Under the pieces are notes generated by a model that saw nothing but the letters and a program-made list of their open reading frames with translations, made no database searches and had not been told where the DNA came from. Of a DNA stretch of 64,000 bases, positions 16,443-25,747 are shown piece after piece. The stretch comes from Lactobacillus taiwanensis DSM 21401 (lineage in GTDB: Bacteria; Bacillota; Bacilli; Lactobacillales; Lactobacillaceae), in assembly GCF_001436695.1 (NCBI RefSeq), contig NZ_AYZG01000051.1, positions 312,387-376,386 of the forward strand. The letters run 5' to 3'. A program made the position numbers and the translations under genes. Position 1 is the first letter of the stretch; each line of letters starts with the position of its first letter.

Positions 16443-17899
16443 GGCTCTATACTTTTTCCTGTTGATGAATATCTATGATATTCTATCGACAGGATTTTTT
16501 ATTGCATAAAGAAAGAGGCCATAGCCTCTCTTAACTTAAAATCCTTCTTCGACCAATTCAATTAAGTTTACTAGGAGATTCTGCTATGTCCTCCTTAATG
16601 ATTGTATTAAATTTCATCTCAATATTGAAGACTCTAATATTATTTTTTCTGATTATTTTAAAAAATATATTAACGGCAAATATTATAATCTCTATGTAGC
16701 TGAACTTATTCAGCTACATTGTCCTTACTGTCTTTCCTCTAACCTTAAGCATAATGGTCATTATACTTCTAACGTACGCTTTATTACTGCTGATGCTAGC
16801 CATCCAGTTATTATCAGACTTAAAAAGCAGCGCGTTTTATGCAATGTTTGCTTTAAAGGATCACTGGCTCAATCTAATCTTATTAATAAAGGCTGCTATA
16901 TCTCTAACACGTCTAAGCGAAAAATACTTTCTGCTCTTACTGAAGATCGTTCAATGACTAGTATTGCTAGAGAACATACTGTATCTGTCAACACGGTTCA
17001 AAGAGTATTAGAATCCTGCTCTTCTAAGTTCTATGATGATTTTGATCATCTGCCCGAACACTTAGCCTTTGATGAATTCAAAGGTGTAGGCAAGAAGCTT
17101 CACTTTATTTGTCTAGATGGTGATACTCACAAAGTTGTTTAAATTCTTAGAACTCGTTTTAAGTCTAATATTTTGCGATATTTTTACAAGTTTACTCCTA
17201 AAGCTCGCTCAATGGTTAAGACAGTGACCATGGATCTTAACTGCTATTATCCAATCGTGGCCAGAGAATTATTTCCAAATGCTCAGATAGTTATTGACCG
17301 TTTTCATATGGTTCAAATGCTTACTAGATCTTTTAATATTTTCAGAGTTCAAATCATGAAGCAATTTAATAAAAGAAGCCGTGAATATAAGCTTTTAAAG
17401 TCCCCTTGGAAGCTTTATCTCATGAAATATGACAAACTTAATAAGACTACTTCCTACTACGATTCGCACTTTAAAGACTCTCTCACTCAAGAACATGTTG
17501 TCTTAGATGGTTTAGATTGTGACCAAACCTTAGAAAATACTTATTGGATTATGCAAGACTTTATGACTGCTATTCAAAATAAAGATGAAAAACAGATTAT
17601 TCACTTACTTAACTCAAAGCAAACTATAGGCAAGGAAATGCATCAAACACTACTGACCTTTAAGCAGAATTATACTGGTGTCCTAAACGGTATATCTTCT
17701 AACTACTCTAATGGTTGTCTTGAAGGTGTCAATCCCAAGATTAAGCAGATTGAGCGTACTGTTTATGGCTATAGAAACTTTAGTCATCTTTTAATTAGAC
17801 TTGAAGAAAATATTGTAAAAGAAAAAGAGCCAAACAACTATTTTCTAGTTGCTTAGCTCTCTTTATAAACTATTCATCTACAGAATTTGACAAACAGCC
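16443..17899 (+). mobile_element. ISL3-family insertion sequence, full length but inactive
   Basis: The ends are inverted repeats of the form GGCTnTnTn, then 7 bases, then CTGTnGATGAATA. Left is 16443-16476 (GGCTCTATACTTTTTCCTGT) and right is 17899-17866 (GGCTGTTTGTCAAATTCTGT). Both have the same 16-base spacing before CTGT. Length is 1457 bp, normal for ISL3. The flanking octamers AAAAATTC and ATTTATAT do not match, so there is no visible target duplication. It sits against the truncated ISNCY element. Confidence 0.8.
16600..17856 (+). pseudogene. ISL3-family transposase with internal stop
   Basis: Continuous reading from about 16600: N-terminal zinc-finger part (IQLHCPYCLSSNLKHNGHY, LCNVCFKG), HTH (MTSIAREHTVSVNTVQRVLE), then DDE segments (LAFDEFKGVGK; TVTMDLNCYYP; IVIDRFHMVQML; YSNGCLEGVNPKIKQIERTVYGYRNF). 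An ochre TAA at 17140-17142 splits it, and the usual ATG at the N-terminus is out of frame by a small indel near 16600. The C-terminal 227 residues are intact to 17856. No functional transposase is expected unless the stop is read through. Confidence 0.85.
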
Positions 17900-17922
17900 A
17901 TTTATATGAATGAAAATTAAGA

Positions 17923-18474
17923 TTAAATAGTTAAATTCAACTTTTTTTCTAGTTCAAAAAGGGAGATACAAGTGATACCAAAATGACGAGCAATATCTGG
18001 AATCTTAGGCTCATGGCCCATCGGCCCTCCATTTCCTTTCCAATTCCATTTATTATTTTTATCATAGGCAAATTGACCACTTCCCTTTTCAAATGTTACG
18101 ATTTGATAATTATATTTAATAGCAATTGCTATTAACAGAGGATCAGCTTTACCTATTTTTTTCTATTCATTTATACTACTTGATTTATATGCACCACAAT
18201 CTTGAATGTATTTAATAACATTCCCATATTCAGCCCAAATTAAAGGGTCTTGATTTTCATCATAAATTACTGAAACTAAATTTTTCTGTGACCATTGAGC
18301 TAAATTCGGATCTACATTAATTTCATTACTTACACATTTGGGTACAATTAATAAACTATTGGTTTTATTTATTTCCTTTCCAAACCACTCCCAAAAAGAG
18401 GGAAAAATTTTAAAACCATAATATCGCTTCATTGGCTCAATAAAACAATTACTATCTAAGAGATACTTGGTCAT
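17923..18474 (-). pseudogene. DUF4411 PIN-like toxin with in-frame amber stop
   Basis: The first 103 residues (MTKYLLDSNCFIEPMKRYY, with Asp7 of the PIN-like active site, then FPSFWEWFGKEI) end at a TAG at 18163-18165. The same frame continues as KKIGKADPLLIAIAIKYNY, IVTFEKGSGQ and IPDIARHFGITCISLFELEKK to a TAA at 17923. One base change, probably TGG to TAG, has therefore cut a ~183-residue toxin-type RNase family protein. Its start overlaps the ImmA-like gene by 4 bases, the usual pairing for this module. Loss of a toxin while its partner survives is a common decay path. Confidence 0.8.
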
Positions 18475-19637
18475 TTATTTTTCTCCTCCACTCTAGCCTT
18501 TAATTTGTTGTAAGCGTGCATATTCTTCACATTTAACAAATTAAATGCATCTAAATAGGTTGTGTCTCCCTGATCCGTACTATTAATCACAGCAGACGCA
18601 AAATTATGGTCTAATTTATACGCCAACGTGTCATAGAAATTAGGCCCTCCAGTATGAGATGACTTAACTATAAATTGTGAAGTTTCTTTTTTAATTTCAT
18701 TAACTAATTCTTGAGAAATCAATTCATAATTTTTAGCTGTTATTGCCGTTGCCATAGGACTTGCTTTGAATTTTTTAGCTATTTTATAAATTTTTTCAAA
18801 ATCTGAGTTTTTAATACTATTCCAGTATCTAATAAAATATTTTTTATTAAATATAATGGATTCAGCTATTTTATTTACTCGCTGTTCAAATTTTTTATTT
18901 AGATATTTTGGGTCAGTTTGAAAATTATAATTAAATAATTCAGTTTTGCCATACCACAGATGTACTAATTCATGAACTAAAGAAAATAATCTCGCATTTT
19001 GGCTATCTTTTGTATTGATAAAAATTAAAGGAGCGTATCTTTTAATTAATACAAATGCTCTAAATTCATTAATATTTAAGCCATCTCTTGTATTATTTCC
19101 AACAAAACTACTCGTCTCTACTACTATCCCATGACTAGTAATTATAGTTCTAAGATAATTGAATGCATTTTGATTAGATTTAAGTTGAATATTCCAATCT
19201 TCTTTTAGATTAAAAAATTTCAAAATTTGTTTGGCGATTTCTTCCGAAGAGTGTTGACTATTATGCTCTCCCATTCCTACAAACAAAATTGGAGAATATC
19301 CCTCTCTTATTCTATAATCTTCAAGCCAATCTGATCTCATCTCCATAGAATCAATCATTTTTAACAATTCACTACTAACTTTTGTTACTTCGTCATTATT
19401 AATAGTTCGAAACTTAAGTAATGGAATCTCTTCCATAGGAGGATCTGACAAAAAGAAATTTCCAAAAGGAATTTGAGACTTTTTACTGAGAACTTGTAAC
19501 TGATGAATAGTGGGAGTTTTTTCTCCTTTCATCCACACTTTAATCTTATCAATCCAATCAACACCTAGTTTATCATCAGCAATCTGTAAAACCCATTTTA
19601 AAATTTTGTTATTGACTTTAAATGTTGCAGTTACCAT
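18471..19637 (-). CDS. ImmA/IrrE-family metallopeptidase with N-terminal HTH-like region (antitoxin partner)
   Basis: A 388-residue protein of the COG2856 group. Residues 10-75 resemble the XRE-like region (LGVDWIDKIKVWMKGEKTPTIHQLQVLSKK). The zinc peptidase motif HELVH is at residues 222-226 (LFSLVHELVHLWYG). The C-terminal part has FEQRVNKIAESIIF and FKASPMATAITAKNYELI. The start at 19637 is preceded by AAGAAGGTGGGAG; a GTG nine bases earlier is an alternative. In the family these proteins relieve repression or act as antitoxins with DUF4411 proteins, as the overlap here suggests. The toxin is broken, so the protein now stands alone. Confidence 0.85.
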   Translation of the reverse strand: MVTATFKVNNKILKWVLQIADDKLGVDWIDKIKVWMKGEKTPTIHQLQVLSKKSQIPFGNFFLSDPPMEEIPLLKFRTINNDEVTKVSSELLKMIDSMEMRSDWLEDYRIREGYSPILFVGMGEHNSQHSSEEIAKQILKFFNLKEDWNIQLKSNQNAFNYLRTIITSHGIVVETSSFVGNNTRDGLNINEFRAFVLIKRYAPLIFINTKDSQNARLFSLVHELVHLWYGKTELFNYNFQTDPKYLNKKFEQRVNKIAESIIFNKKYFIRYWNSIKNSDFEKIYKIAKKFKASPMATAITAKNYELISQELVNEIKKETSQFIVKSSHTGGPNFYDTLAYKLDHNFASAVINSTDQGDTTYLDAFNLLNVKNMHAYNKLKARVEEKNK

Positions 19638-19830
19638 TACTCCCACCTTCTTTACCTTTAAATGTATAGATTTATCCGAAAATTATACATCGAATTTCCA
19701 TTAATTATATATTATATCATTCATGAATATCTTAACATTATAAATATTTTATCACCTTTCAAATTCCTCAGCTATTAAGAATGCAATAGTCATTATTTTT
19801 AATAACTTTATTTTTAATAATTAAATTGTA

Positions 19831-20823
19831 TCATGAATCACCATCTAGATATATTCCATAAAAATACGGAACTTGTTCTGAATCTACATATAGTACATAA
19901 ATAAATTGATTTATTATATTTAAATTATTTTCATCTATACTTACCAAATTGCTAAATCCTTTTTCTCCAGAATCTAATTTTTTCCAACTGTTATCTATAC
20001 GAAGATAATCTCCTAATAAAATAGGTTTATTATTTACTCTATGTTCTTTATTAATCTTTCTAAGAGTAGCACTAGATACAATGCCAACAAATTTAAATGT
20101 TCCAGCTCTTCCTCCAGTATTATTACACCATATCTCTAAAACGATTCTTTTTTCTACAATTACACTTACATAATTAGAATGAAGCATTGATGTAGGACTA
20201 TTTACAATAATAGATAAATTAGGATGTTTTGAATTAAAATATGTTACTATTGCAATACTTCCAGTAAAAAGGGGAAATAAAAAAGAGGGTACATTATATT
20301 CTGAAATTTCCCAATAAAATGTTGAATTATATTTATATAGTTCACTTAATAAATAAGGCCAACCCACCATACACATAATAAAAGGTAATATTAGCCCTAC
20401 TACAACAAAAAATTGAACTGAGTGTTTTTTTCTAGGAAGCGTAAATTTAAAATCTATCCATTTTCTACTTTTAGGTAAAATCCATAGGTAACTTACTGCG
20501 GCTATAAGAATACTAAAAAAGATTAATCCACCCAATATTGGATAAGTATATGTATCTAGTAATTGCCTATTTTTAAGACTTGTACGTTGATAATTTTTTA
20601 TAATTATAATAATTAAAAAATATAATGCAATTACTCCTAAATATATAGAAACAACAAAATCAAATGTTCTATTCCAAAAATTTGTACTCACTATCAAGCT
20701 TTTATTTTTTATTATCCAGTTTTTAATTGTAACAATTAAAAACTTATCTAAAATTTTATATTGATCAAAATATTTTTCCATTTTTTCGTACATTCCAACA
20801 ATCTTCCAAGAGATCTTTATCAC
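19831..20823 (-). CDS. Hypothetical membrane protein
   Basis: Unrecognised 330-residue protein with four likely membrane spans, at about 52-75, 88-112, 130-153 and 178-195. A C-terminal soluble region of about 120 residues looks beta-rich (YVSVIVEKRIVLEIWCNNTGG, FKFVGIVSSATLRKI). No catalytic motif is visible. It is flanked by an IS-free gap on the left and by a 527-base gap on the right that contains ISL3 debris. Very AT-rich, in keeping with acquired DNA. Confidence 0.6.
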   Translation of the reverse strand: MIKISWKIVGMYEKMEKYFDQYKILDKFLIVTIKNWIIKNKSLIVSTNFWNRTFDFVVSIYLGVIALYFLIIIIIKNYQRTSLKNRQLLDTYTYPILGGLIFFSILIAAVSYLWILPKSRKWIDFKFTLPRKKHSVQFFVVVGLILPFIMCMVGWPYLLSELYKYNSTFYWEISEYNVPSFLFPLFTGSIAIVTYFNSKHPNLSIIVNSPTSMLHSNYVSVIVEKRIVLEIWCNNTGGRAGTFKFVGIVSSATLRKINKEHRVNNKPILLGDYLRIDNSWKKLDSGEKGFSNLVSIDENNLNIINQFIYVLYVDSEQVPYFYGIYLDGDS

Positions 20824-21235
20824 AAGATAATGAAGGATAAGAGAACAAATTAAATAAATACTTCTTTCAACAAATTAAGCAAAATCTGAATCCTTACCTT
20901 TCTACAGGCTATTAGTTCTAACTACACTTGTACTATATCTCTCATGAGAGTTTGTACTTCATTCCTTCTCATACTAAAAAACATATTATTATGAAATCTA
21001 GAAAACAAAGAATACCTTAATCATGATAACAAGGAGGCACTCTATTGTTGTTAATAAAGAGAGCTTTATTTCAATCCTCATAAATGTAGTTTCCTATTCT
21101 CCCACTAAAAACGACTATTTTGTGGTTAACATGAATTTTTTCTTATACTATCTTAGTATCTGCTTTTTGAAGTTCTACTATAACTTTTATCATATCCCTA
21201 AAGCTTTTGATAATTTTAATTGAATTGACAAAAAA
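20824..21235. other. Non-coding gap, nothing convincing
   Basis: No gene is supported here. A plus-strand AAGGAGG at 21030-21036 precedes no credible start, and the 66-codon frame around it overlaps the site itself and has odd composition. CTCATGAGAG at 20941-20950 is a short palindrome of unknown meaning. The stretch ends in an ISL3 fragment. Confidence 0.4.
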
Positions 21236-21355
21236 TGTACTCTATTTGCTTAGGTCGTGACAATCCACATCGAGTTATAAAAATACTTAGCAGTCGCTTT
21301 AAGCTTAAATATATTAACTATTGGTTCAAATGCTTACTAGATTTTTTAATTTAAA
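21236..21355 (+). mobile_element. ISL3 transposase fragment with internal deletion
   Basis: The plus strand reads CLGRDNPHRVIKILSSRFKLN, matching CLDGDTHKVV-ILRTRFKSN of the transposase at 16600-17856. It then jumps, after TTGGTTCAAATGCTTACTAG, to the part that in the full element encodes MVQMLTRSFN. About 130 bases of the element are missing between the two parts. Its end touches the stop codon of the neighbouring membrane protein gene. Confidence 0.7.
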
Positions 21356-22112
21356 TTTTAAATTTTTTAGTCCAATAATTCCCTCCAATATCTTTAAATA
21401 CAACTACTAGATTTTTTTGTTTTACTAAATTATTTAAATATGCTGCTCTTAATCTTTTAACATCTACTCTATAAAATTCACTTTCCTCATTCTTACCAAT
21501 TTTCGTGTAATCTTTCTTTTGTAGTATATTATTTGTTTCTTTATTATCATTCCAAAACAAAACTTGACTTTCAGTAATTTCATCACTGTTTAGCTTTTTC
21601 CAGTCTTCTTCAGTACATATTCCCTTATAAGATAGTTTTATATCTTTATTAAGTCTATTAATAGCATAAATAGTTAAAATTTTTGAATCAAATTTATAAT
21701 ATTTTACTGAATCTTCTTGTTCAATTACATAATTTCCATCTAAAATCACTTCAATTATTCGAGGCTTATAAGCAAACAAAAAGGCACCTATACTTATAAT
21801 CGAACTAATACCAATCCAATTTTTTATGTCAACAGAATATTGATGTGGCAATACAATCAGAAAACCTACAAGCCAAAGAAAAATACTAGCTATTAAAATG
21901 CGATAATTTTCTACTTTACTTTTAAAAGTTTCTATCTCCCCTCTATTTCTTTCAATATAGACAATAATCACAATTAATAAAACCGATACTATTTCTATAC
22001 TTATTCCCAAATATTTAAAAAGTTTAGGATAGATTGGACAAGCTATTATATAGATTAAAATAGCAATTATGCAAATATTTTCTAAATTAATAAGACTATA
22101 AAATTTTTTCAT
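21351..22112 (-). CDS. Hypothetical membrane protein
   Basis: Unrecognised 253-residue protein. Two pairs of membrane segments lie at about 8-28, 32-52, 70-90 and 95-115. They are followed by a soluble C-terminal domain of about 130 residues (YVIEQEDSVKYYKFDSKILTIYAINRLNKDI ... FYRVDVKRLRAAYLNNLVKQ). The plan, several spans then a beta-rich tail, resembles the 330-residue protein at 19831, but I see no clear sequence identity. The stop codon lies in the ISL3 fragment, so the C-terminus may have been altered by it. Confidence 0.6.
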   Translation of the reverse strand: MKKFYSLINLENICIIAILIYIIACPIYPKLFKYLGISIEIVSVLLIVIIVYIERNRGEIETFKSKVENYRILIASIFLWLVGFLIVLPHQYSVDIKNWIGISSIISIGAFLFAYKPRIIEVILDGNYVIEQEDSVKYYKFDSKILTIYAINRLNKDIKLSYKGICTEEDWKKLNSDEITESQVLFWNDNKETNNILQKKDYTKIGKNEESEFYRVDVKRLRAAYLNNLVKQKNLVVVFKDIGGNYWTKKFKI

Positions 22113-22195
22113 TATTCAATCATTCCTTTAAATTCAATTTCAATATCAATAATTAGTATCTTCAGCTTCAGTTCATAAACATATCAAAATAATGA

Positions 22196-22281
22196 TACAA
22201 TACTATACATGAGGAGAAAATAAAATTACAATTTTAAGCTTTCCATCTCCTCTGACTAGTTATCAAAACTAGTCTTTTTTT
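22196..22281 (+). ncRNA. Candidate small RNA with own terminator
   Basis: The plus strand has a -10 TACAAT (22196-22201) with a weak -35 TTCATA (22172-22177, 18-bp spacer). A transcript beginning near 22208 would fold GAGGAGA (22211-22217) against TCTCCTC (22246-22252). It would end at a perfect 8-bp terminator stem GACTAGTT/AACTAGTC (22254-22274) with seven T. No plus-strand gene lies nearby for this terminator to serve. The TCTCCTC segment could pair with a Shine-Dalgarno sequence. The arrangement resembles antisense or regulatory RNAs, but the function is unknown. Confidence 0.5.
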
Positions 22282-22287
22282 GATTTC

Positions 22288-22331
22288 AAAATAAAAAGGA
22301 TTCAACCAGATCTACTTCTGATTAAAATCCC
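22288..22331 (-). terminator. Terminator of the EPS operon
   Basis: The minus strand forms an imperfect stem from GGATTTTAATCAGA to TCTGGTTGAATCC, then TTTTTATTTT. It lies about 60 bases after the acyltransferase stop at 22389, the last EPS gene. Confidence 0.65.
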
Positions 22332-22388
22332 CTATTTGATTCGGTATTATTAAATTATAACTTTTATATGTAATTTAAACTACTATCA

Positions 22389-23408
22389 TTAGTCTATAAA
22401 TCTTACTTTAAATTTTAGATATGTTTTTAATATATATATTCTTATAAAGTCAATTAATGTAGCGCTACAATAAATCACACAAGCAACTAGCAATTCATAT
22501 CCTGCCGTATATGGAATCGTTTGCCATTGCTGTGCATGAACAATCTTATCCCATAAAATTGGTAGAAAAATAGCTTGACAGTGAATTAAATATACAGCAA
22601 ACGTAGATGCAGCGATTTTATTTATTATTTCGTTATAAGAAATAGAGGTGTTTTTAACAATCAAAAAGAGCGATACACCAGCTATAGCTTCTAAAGGACT
22701 TGATGTAGTCAAAAATGCAAACCATGACTTAGGTCTAATCAAATCTAGTACAACTATAGAGCTTACCATTAAAATTAGTGACCCTAAAAATATTAAAATA
22801 TAATATTTTTGATTTTCTTTTGTAAAATCGGAAGAATATTTTCTTAGATATCCTCCTACAAAATAAATATAAACTAAATTAATTACAGAATTATTATTCG
22901 TTACTACCGTAATATTCTTTAAATAAGGAAGTAAAGAAAACATAATAAATAGAAGTAAAAGAAGCTTTTGATATTCTTTTTTCTCCAAATGTTCAATTAC
23001 AATATTCATATATGGCACTAAAATATACATACCAATATAAGCAGAAACATACCAATAATTTCCTGTTAAAACTGGTAGAAAGGATTTAAGTGCATCTTTA
23101 GGATTGATTGGAATAACATGGAAAATCACTAATAATAAGTAAATAGATATTGAATAAAATAAGGTAATTCCCCAGATTTTTTTCAGAGATTTTATTTTAA
23201 AATGTGATCCACTTAAAAAATAAGCTGAAATCAGGGTAAACCCCCATACACCTAGTTCTCCACCCATCCATAAACTTTGAATAGATACTCGATGAACCAA
23301 ATTTAATTCATCATAAGAAAACTTAGTTTGCCATGTAACATGACCAGCAACGATTAAAAACATGCATATTATACGTAACAGTTCAAAATTTGATTGTCTT
23401 TTTTTCAT
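22389..23408 (-). CDS. Acyltransferase 3 family membrane protein (EPS O-acetylation)
   Basis: A 339-residue integral membrane protein. The N-terminus FELLRIICMFLIVAGHVTWQ has the conserved His of acyltransferase-3 (OafA/WecH-like) enzymes, and about ten hydrophobic segments follow. Enzymes of this family move acetyl or similar groups onto sugars of surface polysaccharides. It is the last gene of the EPS operon, one base after the flippase gene stop, and is followed by a terminator. The acyl group and acceptor sugar cannot be told from the sequence. Confidence 0.85.
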   Translation of the reverse strand: MKKRQSNFELLRIICMFLIVAGHVTWQTKFSYDELNLVHRVSIQSLWMGGELGVWGFTLISAYFLSGSHFKIKSLKKIWGITLFYSISIYLLLVIFHVIPINPKDALKSFLPVLTGNYWYVSAYIGMYILVPYMNIVIEHLEKKEYQKLLLLLFIMFSLLPYLKNITVVTNNNSVINLVYIYFVGGYLRKYSSDFTKENQKYYILIFLGSLILMVSSIVVLDLIRPKSWFAFLTTSSPLEAIAGVSLFLIVKNTSISYNEIINKIAASTFAVYLIHCQAIFLPILWDKIVHAQQWQTIPYTAGYELLVACVIYCSATLIDFIRIYILKTYLKFKVRFID

Positions 23409-23409
23409 C

Positions 23410-24837
23410 TTATTTATGTATCTTTTCCTTTATTACCTGTCTACCTTCGTTAAGTATTGAAGCTTTCAATATCCAAATAGCTACTCCATAAATCAAAATT
23501 CCAATAAGAACTTCAATACCTAGCATTAACCATGATTGAGGCAAATGTAAATTCATCCAAAAGACTGGAATAAACATTAATATTCCTGCTACACAATACT
23601 TCCAAGAGTCTAAAAATAGCTCTTTAAAATTTAGAAGATCTCTAACAGCCCACATTTGATAGAATGTTACAGCTATTTCTGATATGACTGTTGACCACAT
23701 AGCCCCATTTAGCCCCCACATTTTAATAAGAGGTACATTTAAGATTAGATTTACAATCGCTCCTAAGGTGACAGACCATGTAAATTGCTTTTGTCTATGG
23801 ATAGGAAGCAAATATTGAACTCCAATTACATTACTCCATGCAATGATTAAAATCACAATAGATTCAATCATCATTGCTGGTCCAACTGGACCATATCCTG
23901 GACCATAATATTTTGGAGCTAATGTCAAGGAAATAGCAGCTAATCCAAACATCATAGGGTATGAAATAGCAGAAACAAAATTGAAAGACTTATAAAGCAT
24001 CTTATTTACTTTTTCCATATTTCCATGAGAAACTGCATTCGCCACATGAGGCAACATTACAGTCCCCGTGGCAGTTACAAGTGCCAAAATTAACTTTACT
24101 AAATTATCGGAATACTGATAATATCCTGATGCTGTTTCATTTACCATAACTCCGAGCATTGTTTTATTGAGTTGAACATAAACTTGAGTTGCAATTTGGG
24201 GAATAAATAGTTCCAACATTGGTAAAAAATGTTGCCATGGGTTTAACATTTTCCAATCTGTTCTACTTAAGTCACGTCGAATATTAGGCCACAATGTCAA
24301 GTTACCTAGCAAAGTAGATAGCGCCAAGACAATGATATAGAGGGTTACATCATCAGGCCCCTTAATAAAAATAAAAATAGCAATCATCGAAATTATTTTT
24401 ACAAAGGAGTTTTTCAACACAGTAACCTTAAAATCTTCTATACCTTCATAAAACCATGAAATATCTAAGGCCACCGCAATTAAGTTAATAGATTGTGCCC
24501 ACATATACTCAGGTTGACGAGTATAAAAAATCATAAATACTTCAAATGCTACGAATGCATATAGAGTCATTATTGTTTTTACAATTTGAATTTCCCAAAA
24601 GGTTTGTGACATTTGAGCTCTATTTTCACGTACATAAGCTATTTGTCGGTTTCCATAAAAACCAATTCCCATATTTGCGATTAAAATAAAATACTGAATA
24701 ATGGAATTTGTAAATGAATTTGCCCCTACACCTTCTGGTCGTAAGACTCTACTTACATAAGCAGAAGTTATTAGTGGAACAATAATTGCAAGAACTTGAT
24801 ATCCTACATTATATAGATAATTTTTTATAACCTTCAT
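23410..24837 (-). CDS. wzx: Wzx-type polysaccharide flippase
   Basis: A 475-residue MATE/MVF-like transporter with twelve to fourteen hydrophobic segments; the start MKVIKNYLYNVGYQVLAIIVPLIT is typical of Wzx proteins (RfbX/PST family). It should flip the undecaprenyl-linked repeat unit to the outer face of the membrane. It is packed between the glycosyltransferase at 24839 and the acyltransferase, with gaps of one base each. Together with the Wzy-like gene at 26840 it defines a Wzx/Wzy-dependent pathway. Confidence 0.9.
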   Translation of the reverse strand: MKVIKNYLYNVGYQVLAIIVPLITSAYVSRVLRPEGVGANSFTNSIIQYFILIANMGIGFYGNRQIAYVRENRAQMSQTFWEIQIVKTIMTLYAFVAFEVFMIFYTRQPEYMWAQSINLIAVALDISWFYEGIEDFKVTVLKNSFVKIISMIAIFIFIKGPDDVTLYIIVLALSTLLGNLTLWPNIRRDLSRTDWKMLNPWQHFLPMLELFIPQIATQVYVQLNKTMLGVMVNETASGYYQYSDNLVKLILALVTATGTVMLPHVANAVSHGNMEKVNKMLYKSFNFVSAISYPMMFGLAAISLTLAPKYYGPGYGPVGPAMMIESIVILIIAWSNVIGVQYLLPIHRQKQFTWSVTLGAIVNLILNVPLIKMWGLNGAMWSTVISEIAVTFYQMWAVRDLLNFKELFLDSWKYCVAGILMFIPVFWMNLHLPQSWLMLGIEVLIGILIYGVAIWILKASILNEGRQVIKEKIHK

Positions 24838-24838
24838 A

Positions 24839-25747
24839 TTAACTGCTTAAATTATTGTTTACTACCTTTTTTATAATATCGCTATCAATATTTTCATCAA
24901 ATTTGCGAGAAAAAAGATGCCCTTTTTTCTTAGCTTGTTGAAGCATATCATAGTCTTTCAATCGCCAAGTATAGGGACTACCATCCCACCAGTTTATATA
25001 ACGTAAATTTCCTTGAAACTCATCTGGTTTATCACTAACTTTAGTTGAGTCATATACTCGTTTTTTATATTTTGGAAATAGATTAATAAATATTGGAATA
25101 AATAATTCATCCACTAAAAATCCATTATGGAATAAGTGATAAATTAAATCTTCATTATCTACTAAGTCTGAGACAAGCTCATTATCTAGTGATACCCAAT
25201 TTGAGCCAAAACTAATTTTATCAATATTAATTCTTCGCTGTGGCATTTTAGAGTATAGTTTTGTTTCTATTCTATGATAGAGACCTTTAAATTTATTATC
25301 GGTTCTAAAAGTATTAGGGAAATGATAATTATGAAGTCTCACTGATAACTCTTTTGGATTTAAAGCTCCACTGTATGTAATAAACTCTTTATTTAGATTT
25401 TTATCAAAAAAATCATGTATTTGATCTTGATTAGCTAATGGTAAATCAAGACCGGAAAGTAAATGATAATAATCATAATGGCCATTATTTGCAGCTTTAA
25501 AAAGTGCTAGCTCTGCTTCAATTTGAGAATAATCTCCCCAAAATATATTTATTGGATCAATCATCGTTACAGTAGCATAGGTTGCTTTATAGACTGCTGG
25601 AAAGATATTTGTAGATTTCTTATCTAATAAAATAAAAATATCATTTCTAGAATCATCTAAGGTTGCTATTAACGTAGCTAACTGGTTAGGATTTCGATTA
25701 GCAATTATTAGATACGCATGTTTTCCCATTTTATTTTTCAAATTCAC
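24839..25747 (-). CDS. Glycosyltransferase family 14-like (core-2/I-branching type)
   Basis: A 302-residue protein of the family named after beta-1,6-N-acetylglucosaminyltransferases. The start HAYLIIANRNPNQLATLIATLDD, the motif YYHLLSGLDLPLANQDQIHDFF at about residues 91-112, and FGSNWVSLDNELV near 178 are diagnostic. It has no membrane segment and acts on the cytosolic side on the lipid-linked EPS unit. It overlaps glf by 17 bases. The sugar transferred cannot be told from the sequence. Confidence 0.85.
   Translation of the reverse strand: MNLKNKMGKHAYLIIANRNPNQLATLIATLDDSRNDIFILLDKKSTNIFPAVYKATYATVTMIDPINIFWGDYSQIEAELALFKAANNGHYDYYHLLSGLDLPLANQDQIHDFFDKNLNKEFITYSGALNPKELSVRLHNYHFPNTFRTDNKFKGLYHRIETKLYSKMPQRRINIDKISFGSNWVSLDNELVSDLVDNEDLIYHLFHNGFLVDELFIPIFINLFPKYKKRVYDSTKVSDKPDEFQGNLRYINWWDGSPYTWRLKDYDMLQQAKKKGHLFSRKFDENIDSDIIKKVVNNNLSS

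Noticed and set aside
21023-21223. Plus-strand 66-codon frame with an AAGGAGG in it
   Set aside because: The ribosome binding site lies inside the frame rather than before it, and the product (many Phe/Tyr/Asn) resembles translated non-coding AT-rich DNA.
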